From positions 1-47,826 of the forward strand of contig CAIQBE010000044.1 in assembly GCA_903870015.1 (NCBI GenBank): DNA of 47,826 bases, read 5' to 3'. Below, in pieces: positions 41,625 through 47,826 of this stretch. Source of the stretch: an uncultured Thiotrichales bacterium (GTDB lineage Bacteria; Pseudomonadota; Gammaproteobacteria; Francisellales; CACEW01). A program made the position numbers and the translations under genes. Under the pieces are notes generated by a model. It was not told the DNA's origin. It searched no databases and saw only the letters and a program-made list of their open reading frames with translations. Numbering within the stretch: position 1 is the stretch's first letter; each line of letters opens with the position of its first letter.

Positions 41625-42746
41625 TTACTCCTTAAGCTCGGGATAACATCCCAATACCTGCACATCTGCAATCGTATTCAACTCAACCAAAGCTTCTTGA
41701 AAGTTATCATCAATAATATCTGTGTGTATATCAAATACAAAAACATATTCCCAAGGCTCAACTTTATTAGGCCGCGTGACTAACAAAGTCATATCTAAAT
41801 GCTTCGCCGCCAATACTCGCAAAATTTTATCCAGCTGCCCGGCACTATTATGACGCAAATATGCCAAAAGCGTAGTTTTACTCGGGGTATGTGGCTCCAA
41901 AAGTTTCGCCCCCAAAAGCAAAAACCGGGTTTGATTATTGCTAAAATCTTCCAAATGCTCTTGCTTAATGCTCAGATGATAATATGCCTGGCTTAATGAG
42001 TTTCCTAATGCCGCAGCACCCGACTCAAGCGATGCCAGTCTCGTGGCTTCGGCATTCGAGCTCACGGCAATTTGCTGCACTCCCTTATAAAACTGCGCTA
42101 ACTTACCTCGACATTGTGCCAAAGCCTGTGGATGCGCGTAAATGCGCCTCACCTCATCACGCTGATCTTTCATCAACAAATGAAACTGCACTGACCGCGT
42201 CAACTCAGCACGAATGGCAACATTGCCCGCAATAATGGCATCTAAGGCTTCATTGACCACGCCTTCAGTGGAATTTTCTATCGCCACCACTGCGTGTGTT
42301 ACATCTCCCGCTGCAAGCTTTTGAATCGCCTCTGTCATGCTCTTCGTTGGCACAGCCTGAACATCTGCACCAAAATACTGCAACACTGCGCCATAAGTAA
42401 ATGTCCCCTGTGGCCCAAGATAAGCCACAGTACCCTGCGCCTGCAACGGCAAAGACAAGGGTAAAATATCAGGCACTGCATTTTTTTCAGAGAGCTGCAC
42501 TGAGCGACATTCTTGCATCACTACCTGCATAATGGTTTTGACTTGATTATCCGAAAGTGGCCCTGGATTTTTCATCGCCATATCAGAGAGTACTGCCAAC
42601 TCACGCTCAGGCTGATACACTGGCAAATTATTCTGACGCTTCACTGCTCCAATCTCCTGAGCAATCTGCGCACGTTGATTTAATAGCTTGAGCAAGTCAT
42701 CATTGGCCTGATTAATCGCAACTCTTAGCTCATCTAACGTGCTCAT
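41625..42746 (-). CDS. pheA: Chorismate mutase / prephenate dehydratase (P-protein)
   Basis: A 373-residue bifunctional enzyme turning chorismate to prephenate and then to phenylpyruvate. The AroQ mutase domain covers about 1-85. The dehydratase domain starts at GTVAYLGPQGTFTYGA (about 109), with VVAIENSTEGVVNEALDAI and SSNAEATRLA. The ACT domain covers about 293-370. In ACT the two phenylalanine-binding motifs, GALV and ESRP, read AGQL and VTRP, so feedback control may differ. It overlaps DAHP synthase by 4 bp (ATGA). Confidence 0.95.
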   Translation of the reverse strand: MSTLDELRVAINQANDDLLKLLNQRAQIAQEIGAVKRQNNLPVYQPERELAVLSDMAMKNPGPLSDNQVKTIMQVVMQECRSVQLSEKNAVPDILPLSLPLQAQGTVAYLGPQGTFTYGAVLQYFGADVQAVPTKSMTEAIQKLAAGDVTHAVVAIENSTEGVVNEALDAIIAGNVAIRAELTRSVQFHLLMKDQRDEVRRIYAHPQALAQCRGKLAQFYKGVQQIAVSSNAEATRLASLESGAAALGNSLSQAYYHLSIKQEHLEDFSNNQTRFLLLGAKLLEPHTPSKTTLLAYLRHNSAGQLDKILRVLAAKHLDMTLLVTRPNKVEPWEYVFVFDIHTDIIDDNFQEALVELNTIADVQVLGCYPELKE

Positions 42747-43780
42747 GATAATGCTGCCGCTAATTGATTAAGCGCCGACTCGGTATCTACCCAGTCTATA
42801 CAAGAATCGGTAATACTCTGACCATAGGCTAAATCTTTAGGGTCCCTTAAATCCTGGCGCCCAGCAACCAAATGACTTTCCAACATTACGCCGCATAGAA
42901 GAATCTCTGGATGCAGTTTTTTAGTATTGGCTAAATCTTGCAAAACCTTAATCTGATTCAGATGATTTTTTTGGCTATTACCATGACTGCAATCTACAAT
43001 AAGGCCTGTCGTGACTTTATTTTTTTGCAAGAGCTCGTGGGCGCTTTGCAAATGCTCAAGATCATAATTCGGTGTTTTACCCCCGCGCAAAATGACATGG
43101 CTGTCTGGATTCCCCTGCGTTGACACAATAGCGGACAAGCCTTGCTTGGTCACACTTAAAAAATGATGTGGGAAATTAGATGCACGCACGGCATCAATTG
43201 CAATCTGTACATCGCCCGTCGTACCATTCTTAAAGCCAATCGGCATCGACAAACCCGAGGCTAACTCCCGATGCACTTGGCTTTCGGTTGTCCGCGCACC
43301 AATCGCGCCCCAACTAATCAAATCCGCCAGATACTGCGGTGTGATCACATCCAAAAACTCGGTCGCACAGGCTAAACCCATTTTATTAATTTTTAATAAT
43401 AGCTCACGCGCCAAACGCAGGCCCTTATTAATATTAAAGCTATTCACAAGCTCTGGATCATTAATATAGCCCTTCCAACCAATCGTCGTACGTGGCTTTT
43501 CAAAATACACCCGCATCACAATCAAGAGCTTATCTTGAAGCGCATTACTCAATTTCTTTAAGCGCGCAGCATATTCCAACGCCGCCGCCTCATCATGAAT
43601 CGAACATGGCCCAACGATCATCAATAAACGCGAATCACGCCCCTGAATAATATCAGCAATCTCCTGGCGCCTTTTTGTAATAAATGCTTGTACATCACTA
43701 TCCACAGGCAACTCGCTCATTAATAATGCCGGCGAAATCAACGGTTTTATACTCTCAACACGAATATCATCAATTATCAT
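42743..43780 (-). CDS. aroG: 3-deoxy-7-phosphoheptulonate (DAHP) synthase, class I
   Basis: A 345-residue enzyme that joins PEP and erythrose-4-phosphate at the entry to the shikimate pathway. It follows the AroFGH family closely: LLMIVGPCSIHD, MRVYFEKPRTTIGWKGYINDP, GARTTESQVHRELASGLSMP, GFKNGTTGD, HVILRGG, VDCSHGNSQK and the metal ligands within them. Which isoenzyme it is (Phe-, Tyr- or Trp-sensitive) cannot be settled by eye. GGGGAG lies just before the ATG. It heads the pheA-ilvE operon and is preceded by a Tyr/Phe leader. Confidence 0.94.
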   Translation of the reverse strand: MIIDDIRVESIKPLISPALLMSELPVDSDVQAFITKRRQEIADIIQGRDSRLLMIVGPCSIHDEAAALEYAARLKKLSNALQDKLLIVMRVYFEKPRTTIGWKGYINDPELVNSFNINKGLRLARELLLKINKMGLACATEFLDVITPQYLADLISWGAIGARTTESQVHRELASGLSMPIGFKNGTTGDVQIAIDAVRASNFPHHFLSVTKQGLSAIVSTQGNPDSHVILRGGKTPNYDLEHLQSAHELLQKNKVTTGLIVDCSHGNSQKNHLNQIKVLQDLANTKKLHPEILLCGVMLESHLVAGRQDLRDPKDLAYGQSITDSCIDWVDTESALNQLAAALS

Positions 43781-43786
43781 ATTTAA

Positions 43787-43880
43787 CTCCCCATAGGTAG
43801 AATAATCCCAAGGCCCTTTAGGCTTGGATTGAAAAAAATAAAATGTAGGATCAGTATCGGTTATTTGGCTGGGGAGCCAA
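43787..43880 (-). promoter_or_regulatory. Putative attenuator linking leader and ribosome binding site
   Basis: In the leader RNA a perfect stem TTGGCT-CCCC-AGCCAA (43865-43880) exposes a CCCC loop. Seven bases of it and its flank, CTCCCCA, are exactly complementary to TGGGGAG (43787-43793), which is the ribosome binding site of aroG. Ribosomes stalled on the preceding Tyr/Phe codons would cover the stem and leave the site open. A run TTTTATTTTTTT lies between, but no strong stem precedes it, so this would be translational more than intrinsic-terminator control. Confidence 0.5.
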
Positions 43881-43950
43881 AATAGAAATAGCCATAAAAA
43901 TAAGCCAAAGCAACGCCCTTAGAAGTAGACACTTCTAAAGAATTGATCAT
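43861..43950 (-). CDS. Tyr/Phe-rich leader peptide of the phe operon
   Basis: A 29-residue ORF upstream of aroG: MINSLEVSTSKGVALAYFYG then YFYFGSPAK. The stretch YFYGYFYF puts four Tyr and three Phe among eight codons, as in attenuation leaders such as E. coli pheL (15 residues, Phe-rich). The ATG has only a weak ribosome binding site; a TTG at 43908 preceded by AAGG would give a 15-residue leader of the same core. The stop is 80 bases before aroG. Below normal gene-finding size. Confidence 0.72.
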   Translation of the reverse strand: MINSLEVSTSKGVALAYFYGYFYFGSPAK

Positions 43951-43981
43951 AGGCGTTAACTTATTCATGTGGCATAAATAA

Positions 43982-44026
43982 ATAGATGGGTAATGATACT
44001 GTATCAAAGAAACCCATCTATGTCAA
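43982..44026 (-). promoter_or_regulatory. Promoter and inverted repeat before the phe leader
   Basis: On the minus strand TTGACA (44021-44026) and TACAGT (43998-44003) are exactly 17 bases apart, placing the transcript start near 43991, about 40 bases before the leader ATG. The -10 box is flanked by a perfect 10 bp inverted repeat ATAGATGGGT / ACCCATCTAT (43982-43991 and 44012-44021), which could be an operator. The same stem followed by TTATTTAT might end transcription from the gene at 44062. Confidence 0.6.
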
Positions 44027-44061
44027 AATAAAATGAGAAAACTTCAACCCAATGAAGGGTG

Positions 44062-45144
44062 TCAGTCACCAGGGCCGCTAGGCGCTGGGGTAGTTGGTGA
44101 CGGCTCACTGAGGCTTCTTGCAAAGGAGGTACTACGACCAATTGCAGGAGGGCCTACTACTACTTCAGGGCTTGCTCCAGCGGAAGCTCCTGCTGTTAAA
44201 TCTACACCCGGCGCTACCTTTCCTAGTGCTGCAAGCATCGCTGGTAAGTGTGGCTTGTTTGCCTCAACCATCTGCAATGAGGCCGCTATACTCTCAGGCC
44301 TAGCCCCGTCTTTCATCAGCTCTTTAAATGAGGCCTCATATCGCCCTTGCATTGATGAATGACTCATATCATGCCCCACCCCATCATTAATGCTCTGGGC
44401 TAGCTGCTGAGGAGTAATCCCAGCACTGCTAATGACATTGCTAGCAGCACTACTCTGTTGCAGCTCTTGTTTTGCAAGCTCTAGCGCCGGCATCATATCT
44501 TTTAAAGCATCTTTGTTTGCCGCTGTTTTCCGCAATACATCTGCTAGCTTATCAGGGTCCATCCCCGCCTTCAAAAACTCTTTGAAGGTTTCTTTATAGT
44601 GCGCTTTATTTGATTCATGACTCATATCAAACTGCGGCATTTTTCCAGAGTTAATTTGATCAGCCATCACGCGATTTAGCACCTCTCTAGACCCAGGATC
44701 ATCGGGAGCGCGAATCGTCAACCCACCGCCAGGCGAGGCTTTCATACACGCCTCTAGCGCTTCAGCACAGGCTGCTTTTCTGTCTTCTAAGGCCTTTTCA
44801 GTATTCGAAAAATTAAATGTGATTTCGTTTTTTGCGGTATTAATATGAACCTTACCTAGCTCTTCACCATTTTGCTTAACCGAAAGGTCTATTAGCCCAT
44901 TAGTTGCGCTATTAACACCAAAAGATAAGGGTTGAATCCCTTGCGCTGTCATTTCTTGTTGCCTTTGAGCGGTCACACTCTGAAGACGAGGCAACCACTC
45001 ATCAACAATGCTTGCTTCTGGAGCTGCTTCTTGTGACCGCTCTGGCACTGGGCCGAGAACCAATGTTATGGGCAGGGGCTCCGCTATGCGCGGATCAGCG
45101 GCAAATGGATGCTCTTGCTGGGCGACTGGTTGTGCTGCACTCAT
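44062..45144 (-). CDS. Effector-like protein with an internal duplication
   Basis: A 360-residue protein of unknown family, with no signal peptide or membrane helix. It contains two copies of a domain of about 50 residues. One starts FDMSHESNKAHYKETFKEF and ends ANKDALKDMMPAL; the other starts HDMSHSSMQGRYEASFKEL and ends ANKPHLPAMLAAL. The N-terminus is Pro-rich. The C-terminus (SFARSLSEPSPTTPAPSGPG) is polar, with Glu, Ser and Thr, as in many type IV-secreted effectors. AAGGAG precedes the ATG, and a TTGAAA-17-TATAAT promoter lies upstream. An effector role is an inference. Confidence 0.65.
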   Translation of the reverse strand: MSAAQPVAQQEHPFAADPRIAEPLPITLVLGPVPERSQEAAPEASIVDEWLPRLQSVTAQRQQEMTAQGIQPLSFGVNSATNGLIDLSVKQNGEELGKVHINTAKNEITFNFSNTEKALEDRKAACAEALEACMKASPGGGLTIRAPDDPGSREVLNRVMADQINSGKMPQFDMSHESNKAHYKETFKEFLKAGMDPDKLADVLRKTAANKDALKDMMPALELAKQELQQSSAASNVISSAGITPQQLAQSINDGVGHDMSHSSMQGRYEASFKELMKDGARPESIAASLQMVEANKPHLPAMLAALGKVAPGVDLTAGASAGASPEVVVGPPAIGRSTSFARSLSEPSPTTPAPSGPGD

Positions 45145-45446
45145 TTATAGCTCCTTAAAAAATTAGTTTTTACACATTATAATTATATCATATAAAAATA
45201 GATATTTCAAGCAAATTGATTGAATAAAGCCCAAAACCTAGCCTTTATTCCCTTTCTTAAATCAAAACATTATCCTGCTTTTTTGCCTGCACTTATTTTC
45301 ATAAAAAATATATAAAATTTTGCTACATATCTGTCTTTTTTTGCTCAAAAACTGCTTGGCTGGTGATTTTTAGTTGGCACACAGTAAATTTATACCATTA
45401 ATTTTTGCACTTCCTGTCAACAATTCAACAATTCCAGGTTAACACT
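45145..45446. other. Gene-free AT-rich spacer
   Basis: This 302 bp lies between aroDE's end and the effector-like gene's start. Besides the promoter above, it is AT-rich with A and T runs. I see no ORF, no strong stem, and no repeat of the surroundings. Confidence 0.5.
45182..45210 (-). promoter_or_regulatory. Promoter for the effector-like gene at 45144
   Basis: TTGAAA and a perfect TATAAT are 17 bases apart on the minus strand, giving a leader of about 30 bases before the ATG. It has the same layout as the promoter before the PSAP protein at 7849. Confidence 0.65.
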
Positions 45447-46946
45447 CTATTTCAATTGTGAAACAATGGCAGCTGGAAAATAATTTTCCATCAATTCCCG
45501 CACACCCAGTAATTGCTGGCTATCTACATCAAACCAATACTGCTCCTGCAACAAAGCCTGGCCAATATACATCTGATACCCTGGGATACACACACAACCC
45601 GCTTGTTTTGCTATCTGTAAAAATACTGTTTCAATCGGCGCATAGACAATATCCATCGCCACAGTCCCTGGCTTTAAGTAAGATACTTTAAGTAAAGCAT
45701 CCATTTTTTCCCCAACCGGCAAAGTATTAATCAAAATCGTATAATCCGTATCAGCTAAATGTGAAAGGGTGTCTAAGCCGCCAGCCTCACAGCCCAGATC
45801 CTTTGCTAATTGGTCTGCGCGCGCCAGCGTGCGATTTAAAATTACTACCTGCGCACCTTTTTGCAAGGCGACAAAAGCGATGGCTTTGGCTGCACCGCCT
45901 GCACCCAGAATCACTATTTTTTGCTGTGCTAATGAGCCTTGCGCTTCAAGTGCTGCGATTGCTCCAAGACCATCAGTATTAAAACCCTGCCAAATGTTAT
46001 TCTGAACCACTATGGTATTCACCGCTTTCATCGCTTCTGCATCGTCATTCAAGCCATCCAATAAAGGCATGATTGCCTCTTTCAAAGGCATGGTGACCGA
46101 AGCGCCACCAAAAGGTAATTTTCGACAAAGCTTGATTGCCGCTGGCAAATCTTCTGCACTCACTCGCAAGCGGACATACACGGCATTTTTTTGCAACTTA
46201 CAAATTGCCTGATTATGCAAAAGATAACCCACACTTTTGGCTACAGGATCACCAAACACACCATAAATTTTGGTATTTTTATTTAACAAGGGATAATGAT
46301 AAATCTGCTGCAAATCCTGAACACTCAATTGTCCTGGCGCGGTTGCATCACTAGAACTCACACTCGCATAATCCAAGGCATTGCCAACAACCGGCCCTAA
46401 AACTCTGGTAATCTCACCATCCTCGCCCATACACATGCCCGCAAAGGGCACTTGCGCCTCTTTAATAAAATATAACATGCGTAAAGCATCTATGATGGAA
46501 TGTGCAAAAGTCGCCAGCTTATAAATACTAATAAACGGCTGCTGCATTAAAGCTAAAATTGCCGCCAAATCTTCGGGCGTTTGATCAAAATCATGGTAAG
46601 AGCTAATTAGCTTAATGTTAGGGTAAAGCGCAGACACCTTCGCCACAAATTCCCGCGGAATATCATATTCGAAATCAAAATAATCAGGCGCTAGCGCACA
46701 TAAATCCAAAATAAGCGCCAAGCGCGCTGCCTCAGGCCCCTGATACTGTCCTCCTTGATCGGCACGGCGCAAGGTAAAAATAAGCGGCTTGGTACATTGA
46801 CTACGTAAATTTTTCAGCGCCTCAAGATCAAGCGGCTCACAATAATCCAAACGCAATTCAAAGCCATCGGTATGCTCAAGAACCTGGCGTATCTGCAACA
46901 AAGATTCAGCAATATCCCGTACTCGTATCGCTGTGATTAACATCAC
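45447..46946 (-). CDS. aroDE: Fused 3-dehydroquinate dehydratase / shikimate dehydrogenase
   Basis: A 499-residue bifunctional enzyme catalysing two consecutive shikimate-pathway steps. Residues 1-220 are type I dehydroquinate dehydratase, with catalytic H118 in LISSYHDFD and Schiff-base K143 in IYKLATFAH. Residues 227-499 are shikimate dehydrogenase, with K289 in TMPLKEA, D325 in FNTDGLGA, the NADP loop GAGGAAK (348-354), and NRTLARA. The usual shikimate-binding SxS near the start of AroE reads S238-V-G240, so the second serine is missing. Separate genes are normal in bacteria; fusions occur in plants and Chlamydia. It could serve the phe operon 1.7 kb away. Confidence 0.93.
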   Translation of the reverse strand: MMLITAIRVRDIAESLLQIRQVLEHTDGFELRLDYCEPLDLEALKNLRSQCTKPLIFTLRRADQGGQYQGPEAARLALILDLCALAPDYFDFEYDIPREFVAKVSALYPNIKLISSYHDFDQTPEDLAAILALMQQPFISIYKLATFAHSIIDALRMLYFIKEAQVPFAGMCMGEDGEITRVLGPVVGNALDYASVSSSDATAPGQLSVQDLQQIYHYPLLNKNTKIYGVFGDPVAKSVGYLLHNQAICKLQKNAVYVRLRVSAEDLPAAIKLCRKLPFGGASVTMPLKEAIMPLLDGLNDDAEAMKAVNTIVVQNNIWQGFNTDGLGAIAALEAQGSLAQQKIVILGAGGAAKAIAFVALQKGAQVVILNRTLARADQLAKDLGCEAGGLDTLSHLADTDYTILINTLPVGEKMDALLKVSYLKPGTVAMDIVYAPIETVFLQIAKQAGCVCIPGYQMYIGQALLQEQYWFDVDSQQLLGVRELMENYFPAAIVSQLK

Positions 46947-46999
46947 TTATTCCAAATAAATCAAATCAGTATAGTAACAGGATAGTTTATAAAACGCAT

Positions 47000-47779
47000 T
47001 TAAACTCTTGCATCAATGCCAGAGGCTCCCGCTCCAGTTTGAGCTCCTGCTCCTCCTGCTACTCCTGCTCCTATTTGTTCATACCCAAAAGCCTGGGCCA
47101 CTCCTGGATGATGACGAGGCAATAATAACTGACGTTCAGCTTCAGGTCCACGCTTTTTATCAAGGCACTGGAACACGATAGACGCAAAAATCCCCACACC
47201 CAAACAAGCCACACCTATCGCCCCGATAATCTTAGCAGAGTTCATAAAAAAAGCTCTTTGAAAAGCTATGTCATCGTTCCACTGCTGATTCTCTGCCTTA
47301 ATAATATCAAGGACGCACTGAGCAATTACTTGCGTCAAATTATTAAAAGTCACCGTGAAAACATTAGCCCCCATGTTAGTCTGTACCGATAGGGGATTGG
47401 GAGGAATATTACTCTCAGTAACCTGAGTAATATTACAACCTTTTAGCTGCGCTCCTGGCACTGGCTGGTGAGTCCTGCTAGTCCATTCAAATAGTTGAGT
47501 CCAGCCTGGCGTATCCATGTTATCAAATACCCTTGTAGATAAACCTAGGGGGCTGTTGCTCGGGCTGCTCGGAAACAAACCCACTGTCTTATCGCTTGAG
47601 GGCGTCAGAGCCCCGCCGTGCGGCGGCTGGTAAGCTGGCGGTGCCAAAAACACTGTACTCACGGCTATTACAACCCCGCATGACATAGCCATAATAGGGC
47701 ATAAAATAACCATAAATGCACATGCGGTACGCAACTTTTCTTGCCTTCTTTGCGATGCACAACTCATAAAAACGCTCAA
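47000..47779 (-). CDS. Hypothetical two-helix membrane protein, 259 aa
   Basis: A membrane protein of unknown family. Helices lie at about residues 20-45 and 182-207, separated by a loop of about 135 residues rich in Asn, Thr and Pro. A cytosolic tail of about 50 residues is Gly/Ala-rich (GAGVAGGAGAQTGAGASG). The long loop and two cysteines suggest a lumenal or periplasmic domain. It resembles in plan the shorter protein at 38981. Its upstream sequence reaches the window edge, with only AT-rich sequence and TATAAT-like words. Host-membrane or envelope placement are both possible. Confidence 0.6.
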   Translation of the reverse strand: MSVFMSCASQRRQEKLRTACAFMVILCPIMAMSCGVVIAVSTVFLAPPAYQPPHGGALTPSSDKTVGLFPSSPSNSPLGLSTRVFDNMDTPGWTQLFEWTSRTHQPVPGAQLKGCNITQVTESNIPPNPLSVQTNMGANVFTVTFNNLTQVIAQCVLDIIKAENQQWNDDIAFQRAFFMNSAKIIGAIGVACLGVGIFASIVFQCLDKKRGPEAERQLLLPRHHPGVAQAFGYEQIGAGVAGGAGAQTGAGASGIDARV

Positions 47780-47826
47780 TTTTATAGTAAATTATATTAA
47801 TTATAATTTAATTTAAATAAAAATCA

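Noticed and set aside
43781..43880. Classical intrinsic terminator in the phe leader
   Set aside because: A T run is present, but no stable stem directly precedes it; control through the ribosome binding site fits better.

Overview
The window looks like chromosome of a host-associated gammaproteobacterium in or near the Legionellales (Coxiella/Legionella/Berkiella side). The taxonomic hints are an LbtU-type siderophore porin, a class I-like HMG-CoA reductase between haem and YggT genes, a histone H1-like lysine-rich protein, a fused AroD-AroE enzyme, and a scatter of low-similarity proteins with Pro/Ser-rich tails, paired membrane segments or internal repeats that resemble secreted effectors. 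The placement is an inference from gene content. I see no phage, no insertion sequence with a transposase, no CRISPR array and no rRNA.

Layout. 0.2-2.1 kb: fructokinase-type ROK kinase and two unknowns. 2.1-6.7 kb (minus): amino acid permease, hendecad coiled-coil protein, and the tightly packed hemF / HMG-CoA reductase / yggT set. 6.8-9.5 kb: a PSAP-motif protein and a DUF4143 AAA ATPase. 9.6-14.1 kb: lipB-ybeD, then yfgM-bamB-der-ferredoxin. 14.1-21.4 kb (minus): lbtU, yqeY, an ftsQ away from any division cluster, yggX, and an RND efflux pump. 21.6-24.8 kb: histone-like gene, a membrane protein gene broken or switched by a ten-G tract, a decayed GNAT toxin, and a FitAB toxin-antitoxin pair. 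24.8-31.4 kb: nadC, DUF971, an unusual LpxL-CoaE fusion, a 300 bp palindromic element, glmS-glmU and tRNA-Phe. 31.4-33.5 kb: a second DUF4143 ATPase with a tiny partner ORF, and a GNAT gene with an in-frame stop. 33.5-36.6 kb: a complete cydA-cydB-cydX-cydP cytochrome bd operon behind a Fur-like site. 36.5-40.6 kb: three paralogous unknown proteins and a two-helix membrane protein; the end of cydP has been copied together with one paralog. 40.7-43.95 kb: a phenylalanine operon (DAHP synthase, PheA, IlvE-like aminotransferase) preceded by an unreported-length Tyr/Phe-rich leader peptide. 44-47.8 kb: two effector-like proteins flanking aroDE.

Functional themes are aromatic amino acid supply (aroDE plus the phe operon), cell-envelope precursors (GlmU, GlmS, LpxL domain, FtsQ, BamB, LbtU), iron, haem and low-oxygen respiration (HemF, YggX, LbtU, Cyd), and host-interaction candidates. 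The strongest leads are the LpxL-CoaE fusion, the leader-peptide control of the phe operon, the G10 switch, the cydP-tail duplication with the paralog family, and the PSAP-repeat protein.
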